Source: Candidatus Barnesiella excrementavium
GTDB lineage: Bacteria > Bacteroidota > Bacteroidia > Bacteroidales > Barnesiellaceae
Length of the DNA: 64,000 nucleotides
Reading direction: 5' to 3'
NCBI GenBank assembly: GCA_019115485.1
Contig: DXDM01000005.1
Span: 59,910 to 123,909, forward strand
Shown here piece after piece: positions 44,973 through 53,952 of the stretch. The notes below the pieces were generated by a model that worked only from the letters and a program-made list of their open reading frames with translations, did not search any database and was not told the origin of the DNA. The translations under genes and the position numbers were made by a program. Every line of letters starts with the position of its first letter. Position 1 is the stretch's first letter.

Positions 44973-46880
44973 TTATGTTTTGTTTTTATAATGAATGTCG
45001 TCTTCGCAGACGATAAAACCTTCGTCTCGCAGGAAGCGCAGGGCTTCGATTACCTCGTCCTCGGGATAGGGTAGTGCAGCGGTTATCCGGTCGCGGCTCA
45101 CGCAGTCGTTGCCGATGAACTGTTGTACGGCCCGGGCTATTACTTCGGGCTTTTGCGCCGAGGCTTGTTCCCGTTTCTTGCGCTCGATGCAGTTGTCGCA
45201 GCAGCCGCACTCGTAGTCGGCTTTCTCGCCGAAGTATTCGAGCAGCATCTGTTGACGGCAGCGGGTCGAGGTCGCATAGGTAATCATACTCTCGATGCGG
45301 TCGGCCATGCGCTGGCGACGCTCCTCGTAGGCCTCGCGGGTGATTTGCACGTAGCGGGGTTCCATGCGTTCGCGGGTGTAGACGATATAGGGGGTGCGTC
45401 GTCGCGGTATGTAGTGGAGCACGTGCAGGCGGTTCAGTTTCAACAGGGCCTCGTAGACCTCTTGTTGGCTGGCGTCGAGCCGTTGGGCCAGCAGCTCTTC
45501 GTGAATGAACACGTAGTCGGCAAAGAGCCCGGTATAGGAGCGCAACAGGCATTGCAACACGCGGTCGGTAGTCGGGTCGGTGTCGCGCAGGTGGTAGAGC
45601 TCCTCTTTGTGAACCAGCATCATCACCCGTGATAGGGTGTCGGTCTCTTCGATAAACTCGATGTAGCCCGAGATGGTGAGAATTTTCAGCGCGCTGAGTA
45701 CCGGTGTAGAGGTGTAGTTGAAGGTGGTGCAGAACCGTTTCAGGTTGAACTCGTAAATCGAGTCCATGCCGCACCCCAGTGCTATTTCGAGAAAGTTGCC
45801 TATCCGTTCGTAAACCTTCAAGACGAACTCTTTGTCGGGAAATTCCTCGGTGAGCCGCTTGTGCAGGTTGGCCTTGTCGCGTCGCGAATAGAGCAGCACG
45901 GCATAGGCGCGGGCCCCGTCGCGTCCGGCACGGCCCGCCTCCTGGAAATACTCCTCGGGAGCGTTGGGCATGTCGAGATGTACGACCACCCGCACATCGG
46001 GTTTGTCGATCCCCATGCCGAAGGCGTTGGTCGAGACCATCACCCGGGTTTCGTCGGCTTTCCATTTGCGTTGTTTCTCGTTCTTCTCCTCCTGTCCCAG
46101 TCCGGCGTGGTAGTAGTCGGCCGATATGCCGGCCCGGCTCAACTCTTCGGCTACCTCTTTCGTACGTTTGCGATTGCGCACATAGACGACGGCACTGCCG
46201 GGTACCCGATGGAGGATACGCAGCAGTTGCTGCATCTTGTCTTCACAGGGCCGCACCACATACGAGAGGTTGGGGCGGGCGAAACCGGTGCGGAACACCC
46301 GGCCGTCGTGAAAGTCGAGTTTCTTCTGTATATCGTCGGCCACGATGGGGGTAGCCGTGGCGGTGAGGGCCAATACGGGAACGTGGGGCAGGGTGTGCCG
46401 TATCTGGGCTATTTTCAGGTAGGCGGGGCGGAAGTCATATCCCCATTGCGAGATGCAGTGTGCCTCGTCGACTACGATGAGGGAGACCGGCAGCCCCTGA
46501 ATGCGGGCGGTGAACAGTTCGGTGTCGATGCGTTCGGGCGAGATGTAGAGAAACTTGAACCGGCCGTAGAGGCAGTTGTCGAAGGTAACGACCATCTCGC
46601 GGCGCGACATGCCGGCATGGATATAGGCGGCCCGTATGCCCCGGTCGCGCAGGTTGTCGACCTGGTCTTTCATCAAGGCAACAAGCGGGGTGATGACAAG
46701 GCAGAGCCCTTCGCGGCAGAGGGTGGGCACCTGGAAGGTGAGCGATTTGCCTCCGCCGGTAGGCATGAGTCCCAGCGTGTCGTGGCCGTCGAGCAGCGAA
46801 GTGATAATCTCCTCTTGCATGGGCCGGAACTGGCGGTAACCCCAGTACTTTTGCAATATTTCGTAGATGATTTCGTGCAT
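44973..46880 (-). CDS. recQ: RecQ-family ATP-dependent DNA helicase
   Basis: A 3'-5' helicase of recombination and replication repair, 635 residues. Walker A TGGGKS at 41-46, DEAH at 138-141 followed by CISQWGYDF, helicase C domain with QEAGRAGRDG, then the RQC zinc motif near the end (CRQQMLLEYFGEKADYECGCCDNC pattern of four Cys). A winged-helix segment follows, but there is no HRDC domain. Bacteroidota often have a second, longer RecQ elsewhere, so this is probably the short paralogue. Confidence 0.94.
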   Translation of the reverse strand: MHEIIYEILQKYWGYRQFRPMQEEIITSLLDGHDTLGLMPTGGGKSLTFQVPTLCREGLCLVITPLVALMKDQVDNLRDRGIRAAYIHAGMSRREMVVTFDNCLYGRFKFLYISPERIDTELFTARIQGLPVSLIVVDEAHCISQWGYDFRPAYLKIAQIRHTLPHVPVLALTATATPIVADDIQKKLDFHDGRVFRTGFARPNLSYVVRPCEDKMQQLLRILHRVPGSAVVYVRNRKRTKEVAEELSRAGISADYYHAGLGQEEKNEKQRKWKADETRVMVSTNAFGMGIDKPDVRVVVHLDMPNAPEEYFQEAGRAGRDGARAYAVLLYSRRDKANLHKRLTEEFPDKEFVLKVYERIGNFLEIALGCGMDSIYEFNLKRFCTTFNYTSTPVLSALKILTISGYIEFIEETDTLSRVMMLVHKEELYHLRDTDPTTDRVLQCLLRSYTGLFADYVFIHEELLAQRLDASQQEVYEALLKLNRLHVLHYIPRRRTPYIVYTRERMEPRYVQITREAYEERRQRMADRIESMITYATSTRCRQQMLLEYFGEKADYECGCCDNCIERKKREQASAQKPEVIARAVQQFIGNDCVSRDRITAALPYPEDEVIEALRFLRDEGFIVCEDDIHYKNKT

Positions 46881-46902
46881 GCCTTTCCCGAAAAATCGGG
46901 TG

Positions 46903-46910
46903 CAAAATTA
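46903..46910 (-). promoter_or_regulatory. Possible -7 element (TAATTTTG) for recQ
   Basis: Minus-strand TAATTTTG 22 bases before the start codon; no well-spaced TTG. Confidence 0.4.
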
Positions 46911-47018
46911 CAACTTTATCTTTTACAAGATAACAATCGCAGTACGAAATTACGAGAACTTTCGGTATGAAGGAATATCTCGTACTGATTCCCACCCCAC
47001 AGAAGAAGGATATGACAA

Positions 47019-47055
47019 AGGCCGTCACCCCGCATTCTATGTAGGACGACGGCCT
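47019..47055 (-). terminator. Possible terminator of recJ
   Basis: AGGCCGTC and its exact complement (47048-47055 with 47019-47026) form a stem 12 bases beyond the recJ stop. The loop is long and only TTTGT follows on the minus strand, so it may be weak. Confidence 0.45.
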
Positions 47056-47067
47056 CGGTTGATGGGG

Positions 47068-48789
47068 TTATTCCGACGGTCTGATGTCTTTGATAAACAG
47101 TTGTATCGACCCGCTGTTGTGGGTATTCTCCTCGATGGTGTAACAGATGTCAAACGGTTTGCCCGCCTTGATGTGCTCAAAATGTCGACTCATGTTGAAG
47201 GCAATGCCGTTCATGATGTTCTTCGATTTGCTGTCGACCAGTTCGAGTTTCACGTGCTCGTTTTTCTTGCCCACGAGCCGGCTCGTACCGTAGTCGGTGA
47301 CGTGACGGGTACTGAAAACCGGCTTCTGATTGCCAGGTCCGAAGGGGTTGAACTGTTTGAGCAGAGCGAAGAATTCGGGGGTGATTTCGTTGAAGTCGAT
47401 TTCGGTGTCGATGTCGATTTGCGGCTCCATCTGTTCGGGCAGAATGTGTTTGGCCACATGCTCCTCAAACCGGGCGGTGAACTCCTTGATGTGTTCCTCT
47501 TTCATCGAGAGGCCCACGGCATAGGTGTGTCCGCCGAAATTTTCGAGCAGGTCGCGACACGACTCTACCGCCTTGTAGATGTCGAATCCCTGTACCGAGC
47601 GGGCCGAACCGGTGGCCAGTCCGTCGGAGAGAGTGAGGACTACGGCCGGGCGGTAGTAGAGTTCGGTGAGGCGCGAAGCCACGATGCCGATGATGCCTTT
47701 GTGCCAGTCCTTGTTGTAGATGACAATCGATTTGCGGTGGTTGATGTCGACGTGCTCTTCGAGTATCTTACTGGCCTCTTCGGTAATCCGTTTGTCCAGC
47801 TCCTTGCGGTTCTCGTTGTACTGGTCGATGTTCTGGCTCTTTTCGAGCGCTCCGGCCATATCCTTGGCCACCAGCAGGTCTACCGCCTCTTTGCCCGATT
47901 GCATGCGCCCCGAGGCGTTGATGCGGGGGCCAATCTTAAAGACGATATCGCTGATGGTAATATTCTTGTTGTTGAGTCCGCACACCTTCAAGATACCCCG
48001 CAATCCCATGCTGGGGTTGGAGTTGAGCCGCTTCAAGCCGTGGTAGGCCAGGATACGGTTCTCGCCCGTGATGGGTACGATGTCCGAAGCGATGCTCACG
48101 GCCACCAGGTCGAGCAGCGGTTCCAGGTCGGCGGCGATGTCGATGCCGTTGTTGAGGGCGAATCCCTGCATGAACTTGTAGCCTACGCCGCACCCCGACA
48201 AATGCTTGTAGGGATAGGTCTCCCCTTCGAGTTTGGGATTGAGAATAGCCACGGCGTCGGGCAACTGGTCGTCAGGCATGTGGTGGTCGCAGATGATGAA
48301 ATCGATGCCTTTACTCTTGGCATAGGCGATTTTCTCTACGGCCTTGATGCCGCAGTCGAGGGCAATTACGAGTGTAATGCCATTCTCGGCTGCATAGTCG
48401 ATGCTTTTGTCCGAGATTCCGTAGCCCTCGTCGTAACGGTCGGGGATATAGTAGTCGAGCCCCGAATAGAAATTCTGTAAAAACTTGTAAACCAGCGATA
48501 CGGCCGTTGTTCCGTCCACGTCGTAATCGCCATAAATCATAATCTTTTCTTTACTCCCTAACGCACGATTCAGCCGAACGACTGCTTTTTCCATATCTCT
48601 CATGAGGAACGGGTCATGGAGATCGGACAACTGGGGTTTGAAAAACTTCTCCGCCTCGGCGACCGAAGTTACCCCTCGTTGAGCGAGCAGTCTACAAAGC
48701 GCAGGGACCCGTGGGTATCGGGCCTCTAATTGCTGGGCTATTTGCTGTTCGTTTGATGTAAGGTGTAAGTAATTCCATTTACTTATCAT
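47068..48789 (-). CDS. recJ: Single-stranded-DNA exonuclease RecJ
   Basis: A 5'-3' exonuclease of mismatch and recombination repair, 573 residues. DHH phosphoesterase motifs: DYDVDG at 88-93 and CDHH with DHH at 168-170. The DHHA1 domain has GRMQSGKEAVDLL and GGHTYAVGLS. The C-terminal OB-fold ends IQLFIKDIRPSE. The 265 bases upstream are gene-free and show no clear promoter. Confidence 0.95.
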   Translation of the reverse strand: MISKWNYLHLTSNEQQIAQQLEARYPRVPALCRLLAQRGVTSVAEAEKFFKPQLSDLHDPFLMRDMEKAVVRLNRALGSKEKIMIYGDYDVDGTTAVSLVYKFLQNFYSGLDYYIPDRYDEGYGISDKSIDYAAENGITLVIALDCGIKAVEKIAYAKSKGIDFIICDHHMPDDQLPDAVAILNPKLEGETYPYKHLSGCGVGYKFMQGFALNNGIDIAADLEPLLDLVAVSIASDIVPITGENRILAYHGLKRLNSNPSMGLRGILKVCGLNNKNITISDIVFKIGPRINASGRMQSGKEAVDLLVAKDMAGALEKSQNIDQYNENRKELDKRITEEASKILEEHVDINHRKSIVIYNKDWHKGIIGIVASRLTELYYRPAVVLTLSDGLATGSARSVQGFDIYKAVESCRDLLENFGGHTYAVGLSMKEEHIKEFTARFEEHVAKHILPEQMEPQIDIDTEIDFNEITPEFFALLKQFNPFGPGNQKPVFSTRHVTDYGTSRLVGKKNEHVKLELVDSKSKNIMNGIAFNMSRHFEHIKAGKPFDICYTIEENTHNSGSIQLFIKDIRPSE

Positions 48790-49054
48790 TTATATTTTTT
48801 TTATTTTTTATCGCTCTCAATCCCGCTGCCTCGGCCGGAAAAACAAAGCCCGACCCGATGAGATTCAACGGGGAATTGCAGGCTGCGATGCACGTATGTG
48901 CCTTGCCTACATGTATATAACAAGGAGCAGGATATGTGTTTGCTTACGAGCTTCCATTTCCCTCCTCATTATTGCCGTAAAGTTATAAAAAGACATTCAA
49001 TGTTGAACCGTTTTTCGCTGTTAAAATTGTAATTCTTCAAAATTTTAACGTCCT

Positions 49055-49567
49055 TTACTCGGCGTGGTCAGGAGCGGTTTGCCGTGTCAGCAACAGTTCA
49101 TAGTCGACCACGTCGAGCCATTGTCCGAACTTGTAGCCTACCTCTTTGAAGAGCGATACTTGTTCAAACCCGAGGTGGGCGTGAAACGCACGGCTTGCCT
49201 CGTTATTGCCGGTGATGCAGGCAATCAGTGCGCGGTAGCCCCGGCGGCGACATTCTTCGATTAGTTTCAGCATGAGTTGTTTGCCCAGTCCGCGGCTTTG
49301 GCTCTCGGGCGACAGATATACGGTGGTTTCGAGGGTATGACCATAGGCGGCCCGCTCCTTCCAGGGGTGGGCATAGCAGTAACCGGTCACGATGCCGTTC
49401 TCTTCGGCTACGAAATAGGGATAGTCGGCGGCGATGTGGGCGATGCGGTCGCGCATGGCTTCGGTTGTGAGCGGTTCGGTCTCGAACGAGACGGTGGTGT
49501 GCAGGATATAGTCGTTGTAGATGGCCGTAATGGCGGCTGCGTCGTGTAGTGTAACCTCTCGTATCAT
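49055..49567 (-). CDS. GNAT N-acetyltransferase, MnaT/PAT type
   Basis: A 170-residue acetyltransferase starting MIREVTLHDAAAITAIYNDY. The VSFETEPLTTEAMRDRI region and QSRGLGKQLMLKLIEECRRRGY (acetyl-CoA loop) with NNEASRAFHAHLGFEQV match the phosphinothricin/methionine-sulfoximine acetyltransferase group (YncA/MnaT). These acetylate amino-acid analogues. The frame is open 25 codons further, but the upstream part is unlike the family. A minus-strand TATATTCG box lies at 49591-49598. Confidence 0.9.
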   Translation of the reverse strand: MIREVTLHDAAAITAIYNDYILHTTVSFETEPLTTEAMRDRIAHIAADYPYFVAEENGIVTGYCYAHPWKERAAYGHTLETTVYLSPESQSRGLGKQLMLKLIEECRRRGYRALIACITGNNEASRAFHAHLGFEQVSLFKEVGYKFGQWLDVVDYELLLTRQTAPDHAE

Positions 49568-49646
49568 CGTATTCTTTTTCTTTTTGCGCACGAATATACA
49601 AAAGAAACGGGAAATCGCGGTGCCGGGTGAGGCGGCTTTCATGCAA

Positions 49647-49687
49647 GAAAAACCGGGAGACTATTGGTTTTGCAATAGCCTCCCGGT
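49647..49687 (-). terminator. Terminator of the MscS gene
   Basis: A 15-bp stem with one wobble (49652-49666 with 49673-49687), followed on the minus strand by TTTTTC. Located 25 bases beyond the stop. Confidence 0.85.
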
Positions 49688-49711
49688 GGTAAATGCTTTG
49701 ATTCGAATTGA

Positions 49712-50632
49712 TTACTGGTCAATCATGTGAACATCGACTTGCGGATAGGGGAAGTGCAGGTTGTACTTCTCGAATTGTTTGTACACCTGTTCGTTGAAGT
49801 CATAGTAAACTCCCCAATAGTCTTCGGCGGCGGCCCAGGCGCGAACGGTCACCTCGACGGCACTGTCGGCCAGACTGCTCAGAGCTACGAACGGAGCCGG
49901 AGTGTCCAGCACCCGTTTGTCGGCGGCCAACAGTTGCAGGACTACCGTGCGGGCCGTGTCGAAATCGTCGCCGTAGGCAATGCCGATTTTCCAGTCGACA
50001 CGCCGGCGCCCCTCCTTGGAGTAGTTGTTGAGGCTGCCGGTCGAGAGTCCGCCGTTAGGTATGATGATGGTCTTGTTGTCGGGCGTGTTGAGTATGGTGT
50101 TGAAAATCTGTATCTCCTTCACCGTGCCCGAATATCCCTGAGCCTCGATGAAATCGCCCACCTTGTAGGGCTTGAAAAGAAGTATCATCACCCCACCGGC
50201 AAAGTTTTGCAGGGTGCCGCTCAATGCCATACCAATGGCGAGACCGGCCGAGGCGAAGATAGCCAGGAACGAACTGGTGTTGATGCCGAGGATACCGATG
50301 ACAATCACAATGAGTATCAGCATCAGAATGATGCGAATCAGGCTCAACAGGAAGGTGCGCAGCGAGAGTTCGACATTGCGGCGGATAAAGGCTTTGGAGA
50401 CAAAGCTGTGAATGCGGTTGATAATCCATTTGCCGATGAAGAAGACAGCCAGGGCGATGGCTATTTTCACGGCACCGCGCAGAATGGCGTCGATGGCCTG
50501 CTCCATGAATTGCTGGAACGAGAGCGACGACAGGGCCGAGAGTTTCTGTTGCCAGGTTTGGGCTACCTCTTCGGGGGCGGGCAGTTCGGGCGTTTGGGCT
50601 AATAGCGTCAATAAAGAGTTGAAAATAGACAT
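49712..50632 (-). CDS. Small-conductance mechanosensitive channel, MscS family
   Basis: A 306-residue inner-membrane channel that opens under osmotic downshock. Three spans (about 55-150). The pore helix FASAGLAIGMALSGTLQNFAGG fits the MscS TM3 Gly/Ala pattern. It is followed by the beta domain (GDFIEAQGYSGTVKEIQIF, IIIPNGGLSTGSLNN) and the alpha-beta C-terminus ending FPYPQVDVHM. Confidence 0.94.
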   Translation of the reverse strand: MSIFNSLLTLLAQTPELPAPEEVAQTWQQKLSALSSLSFQQFMEQAIDAILRGAVKIAIALAVFFIGKWIINRIHSFVSKAFIRRNVELSLRTFLLSLIRIILMLILIVIVIGILGINTSSFLAIFASAGLAIGMALSGTLQNFAGGVMILLFKPYKVGDFIEAQGYSGTVKEIQIFNTILNTPDNKTIIIPNGGLSTGSLNNYSKEGRRRVDWKIGIAYGDDFDTARTVVLQLLAADKRVLDTPAPFVALSSLADSAVEVTVRAWAAAEDYWGVYYDFNEQVYKQFEKYNLHFPYPQVDVHMIDQ

Positions 50633-50653
50633 ATATCAAATAGAATTAAAGGA

Positions 50654-51856
50654 TTAATAATCGGTAGGATAGGCTTTTTGATACCAGTCGAGCGTGGTGT
50701 AATATCGGTCGAGAGTCGAGTCGCCCGTTCCCATCACGTAACAGCTCAGTCCGCAGTGGGCATGCACGGGGAGTGTCCCCAAAATGGTGGGGGTAGCCGC
50801 CTGATAGAGTACAGCCTCGGCCAAGGCTTGGTCGAGTTGTTGCAACTCGTCGGCCGAGGCAAATTGTGCCACGTAGTCGCGTAGGTCGTAGCAGATATAC
50901 GGATAGCTGCGGTCGAAGTGCTGTACATTCGTGAGGTCGGGCGTCGCTTCACCCCGGTGTGCCTCGAATATCGTGCGGACGGCATCGGCCAATCCTTCGA
51001 GTTTCTGGCAGTCGACCAGGCTGGTAGTGGCGGTACGGTAAGCTCCCTCCTGACTGTTGTAGTGGTTGTAGATGGCCTGACACACCTGCCCCAGATTGAG
51101 TTGTGAATCAAACAGCAGGGGTATGGTGAGGGCATAGGGCATACCGGCCCCCAGAACCTCGGCCGCCGACCCGATGTAGTAGTCGGCCTTGTTGCGCAAC
51201 TGGTAGGCACACTCGATGCTGCCCATGAAGCAGACGTCGGTGAGTATGAAGCGGAACCGGTGGTCGGGCAGGGCGTTAGCCAACTCGTCGAGCTCCATGT
51301 AATAAGAGCCGTCTTCACCAAACGAGCGGGTAGGAGGTGTCTGTCTCTGCAATCGGAGGCGACGCGAGAGTGCCAGTGACGAATTGCCCGGTACCCAGCC
51401 GGTGCTGTGCGACCACAGAATCAGGCCGTATTCGTTGGCCGGGAACAGCTGCACGGTCTCGTCGATGACCGATTGCAATACCTCGCCCGTGGCCGAGTTG
51501 CGGTCGGGGTACTCCTTGACGATGATTTTTTGAGCCTGTCCCGAGGTCCCCGGTTTGATTTGAATGAGTTGCGGGTTGGTATCGTATCCGTCGCGATAGA
51601 CGATGAGGTTGCCTCCGTTCAGCTCTCCGGCTGCGGCTGCCTGCATCATTTCGTCGATGTTCTGCGAATCGAAATAGTAATTGGCACCCAGATTGTTGTC
51701 CGATAGCATGTAGACCAGCACGGTGCGGCTCACGGCAACCGGCTGGGGCTCGTCCTTCTCCTTGCAGCACCCGGCCAGGAATATGGTAATACCTGTCAGA
51801 AGCAGCCATAGCCATCGACCCGGGCGGGTGAAAAGTAGGGTGTCGAGATTGTTCAT
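50654..51856 (-). CDS. Clostripain-family (C11) cysteine peptidase lipoprotein
   Basis: A 400-residue surface or periplasmic lipoprotein (lipobox Cys30, FLAGC). The C11 catalytic dyad is visible as His150 in LILWSHSTGW and Cys209 in ILTDVCFMGS. C11 peptidases cleave after basic residues, and Bacteroidales secrete several; the substrate here is unknown. The frame is open 24 codons upstream, but a -7 box at 51863-51870 supports ATG 51856. Confidence 0.9.
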   Translation of the reverse strand: MNNLDTLLFTRPGRWLWLLLTGITIFLAGCCKEKDEPQPVAVSRTVLVYMLSDNNLGANYYFDSQNIDEMMQAAAAGELNGGNLIVYRDGYDTNPQLIQIKPGTSGQAQKIIVKEYPDRNSATGEVLQSVIDETVQLFPANEYGLILWSHSTGWVPGNSSLALSRRLRLQRQTPPTRSFGEDGSYYMELDELANALPDHRFRFILTDVCFMGSIECAYQLRNKADYYIGSAAEVLGAGMPYALTIPLLFDSQLNLGQVCQAIYNHYNSQEGAYRTATTSLVDCQKLEGLADAVRTIFEAHRGEATPDLTNVQHFDRSYPYICYDLRDYVAQFASADELQQLDQALAEAVLYQAATPTILGTLPVHAHCGLSCYVMGTGDSTLDRYYTTLDWYQKAYPTDY

Positions 51857-51862
51857 AATTCG

Positions 51863-51870
51863 CAAAAATA
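51863..51870 (-). promoter_or_regulatory. -7 element (TATTTTTG) very close to the C11 start
   Basis: Minus-strand TATTTTTG ends only six bases before the ATG, which would give a leader of almost no length. No good TTG at -33. Confidence 0.45.
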
Positions 51871-51946
51871 ACAGAATTTTTTTCAAGGACTGCTTTTTTT
51901 GAGCACTTTTTAGATACTCGGTGTGCAAAAGTAACGTGTAAACCCA

Positions 51947-51954
51947 TACCTTTG
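51947..51954 (+). promoter_or_regulatory. -7 element (TACCTTTG) of the TPR gene
   Basis: Perfect match 18 bases before ATG 51973, implying a leader of about ten bases. It rules out the TTG start at 51952. Confidence 0.6.
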
Positions 51955-51972
51955 TTAAGCAAAAATTTGAGT

Positions 51973-52794
51973 ATGAAAAAGATTTTGCTTTTCATTTGTA
52001 TGATATGTCTACCCTTGGGTCTTTGGGCCCGGAGCTATTATCAGTGGGTCGAGCGTGCCGACAGCTGTATCAAGGCCAAAGATTGGGCGGGAGCCGAGCA
52101 GGCCTTGCTGAGCGCCTTGCGTGCCGAACCGGCCAACGGGCAGAATTCGCTGCTCATGTCGAACCTGGGTACGGTGCAACGCTATGCCGGCAAATACGAC
52201 GAGGCTCTCAGAAGCTATTCCAACGGTTTGCTGATGACGCCCAACTCGGTGACGCTGTTGCGCAACCGGGCGGCTCTCTTTTCCGAAATCGACAGCATCG
52301 ACCGCGCCTATCAGGATTACAGCCAGATTCTGATGATTGACGACACCGACGAAGATGCTCTCTATCATCGGGGCCTTATCGAGTTGGAGCGGGGCGACAC
52401 GATTTCGAGCCGGGCCGACTTCGAGCGACTGCTCAAAATCAATCCGGCCAGTGCCAACGGACGCATCGGCTTTGCTTCGCTGTTGAAGGTGATGGGGTAC
52501 TATCCCGAGGCCATCGAGGTCTATTCGCAGGTGATCAAGTTCAACCCCGAGAAAGAGATTCTCTATGTGGGGAGGGCCGAGGCCTACCTCTTTGCCGGGC
52601 AGTATGCCAAGGCCGACAAGGATATCGAGAAGGCCATGGAGTTGGCTCCTGACGACCCGGTGGTGTATGTGCTGCGGGCATTGGGCAAGTTGGCCCGTTA
52701 TGAACGGGAGTCGGCCAAGGAGGATTTGAAGAGGGCCGTCGAATTGGGGTATGATCGAGAGTCTGCCGAGCAGCTGCTTCGGGAGGACGACTGA
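51973..52794 (+). CDS. Exported tetratricopeptide-repeat protein
   Basis: A 273-residue protein with an N-terminal signal peptide (about 1-20, ending LGLWA) and about six TPR units (for example LLMSNLGTVQRYAGKYDEAL, ALYHRGLIELERGD, YVGRAEAYLFAGQYAKADK). It probably works as a periplasmic protein-interaction scaffold. No partner can be named from context. Confidence 0.88.
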   Translation: MKKILLFICMICLPLGLWARSYYQWVERADSCIKAKDWAGAEQALLSALRAEPANGQNSLLMSNLGTVQRYAGKYDEALRSYSNGLLMTPNSVTLLRNRAALFSEIDSIDRAYQDYSQILMIDDTDEDALYHRGLIELERGDTISSRADFERLLKINPASANGRIGFASLLKVMGYYPEAIEVYSQVIKFNPEKEILYVGRAEAYLFAGQYAKADKDIEKAMELAPDDPVVYVLRALGKLARYERESAKEDLKRAVELGYDRESAEQLLREDD

Positions 52795-52859
52795 CGTTGC
52801 GGCTCCACAGGTTTCACCGGGTGATGTCTTTCGGGGAGAAAATATTTTTTTACCTTCTG

Positions 52860-52890
52860 TTGCGCTGACCGAAGAAAATTCATACCTTTG
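52860..52890 (+). promoter_or_regulatory. Promoter of the HU/SPOR gene (TTG-N20-TACCTTTG)
   Basis: TTG at 52860-52862 and TACCTTTG at 52883-52890, 20 bases apart. Only four bases separate the -7 box from the ATG at 52895, so the transcript should begin at or within a base or two of the start codon. Confidence 0.8.
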
Positions 52891-52894
52891 TTGT

Positions 52895-53887
52895 ATGATT
52901 GGAATAGCGCGTCATATCGAATATCTGTTGCTGCATCATGGCCGCGTTACGCTGCCTGGGATAGGAACGTTCGCAGTCGGCTATCGGGAGGCCCGATTGT
53001 TGCCCGACGGCAGTTCGTTTCTGCCGCCCGTGCGCAGAGTCGAGTTTCACCCCGACGAGTGCGGCGACGACGAGCAGTTGCTCCGTTCGGTGATGCGTGC
53101 CGGGTTCATCACTCGCGACGAGGCTGTCCGGGCAATAGCCGATGAGGCCGATGCCATTCGCCGGGCCGTAGAGGCCGGTGGTGATTATCGGCTGGGGCGT
53201 TTGGGCTGTTTCGTCCAGCACGACGGTCGGTTGGATTTCCGGGCCGACGAGACCAATTTCATCGAATATCCCCGGTTGGGTTTCGCTCCGGTCGAGGTTT
53301 ATCTGCTCGAAGAGCCTGAGGCCGAAAACGAGGCGGCGGTGACCGACGAGGTCAAGACCCCCGACCGCATCTATATATCCTTCCCCCGCCGGGCTTTGCG
53401 GGCGGCAGCCGTAGCGGCGGCGGTTATCGTCTTTCTGCTGATGCTGTCGAAGCCTATCAATACGCCCGATACCACGGTCAACTATGCCGGTGTGCTCTCG
53501 GCCGAACTCTTCGGCGCGTCGGGCGACACGGCTCAGACGGGTGTAGACGAGGCGGTTGTCGATACGACGACTCTCGCTGTCGATGCGGTATCGGTCGAAG
53601 CCGAAGCGGCTCTTCCGGCTGCCGCGGTGACGGAGGGCGAAACATCGAGTGATACCTATTACATCATTGTTTCATCGCTCCCTTCCAGGCGGCTGGCCGA
53701 GCAACAAATCGAATGCTTCCGTCAGCAAGGCATTTCGTGCGACCTGCACATCTACGAGACTTCGCGGAAAGCCCGCCTCTATGTCGCTTCGTTCAGCAAC
53801 TTTGACGAGGCACGCCGATACCTCTCGCAACTGGTGCGCGAGCAGCCTCTCTTTGAGAATGCCTGGATTATGAATGCAGGCAATTGA
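52895..53887 (+). CDS. HU/CCDC81-type and SPOR-domain membrane protein
   Basis: A 330-residue protein. Two HU-like domains (about 1-65 and 66-140: HIEYLLLHHGRVTLPGIGTF, GDYRLGRLGCFVQHDGRL), a single span (about 167-185), an Ala/Val/Thr-rich periplasmic linker and a C-terminal SPOR domain (about 253-325) that should bind denuded peptidoglycan at division sites. The architecture is confined to Bacteroidota as far as I recall and could link DNA or other proteins on the cytoplasmic side with septal cell wall. The frame is open 48 codons upstream into the previous gene, but the promoter fixes the start here. Confidence 0.9.
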   Translation: MIGIARHIEYLLLHHGRVTLPGIGTFAVGYREARLLPDGSSFLPPVRRVEFHPDECGDDEQLLRSVMRAGFITRDEAVRAIADEADAIRRAVEAGGDYRLGRLGCFVQHDGRLDFRADETNFIEYPRLGFAPVEVYLLEEPEAENEAAVTDEVKTPDRIYISFPRRALRAAAVAAAVIVFLLMLSKPINTPDTTVNYAGVLSAELFGASGDTAQTGVDEAVVDTTTLAVDAVSVEAEAALPAAAVTEGETSSDTYYIIVSSLPSRRLAEQQIECFRQQGISCDLHIYETSRKARLYVASFSNFDEARRYLSQLVREQPLFENAWIMNAGN

Positions 53888-53952
53888 GTCTGTGCAGGGT
53901 GGGGCGTCCCGCGAAAGGGGGCTCATGAGTTTATCGAATCATCGGATAAGCA

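Noticed and set aside
49020..49049. AT-rich inverted repeat (GTTAAAATT with AATTTTAAC) considered as a terminator of the GNAT gene
   Set aside because: The stem is weak and no T-run follows on the minus strand; pairing could easily arise by chance in this AT-rich gap.
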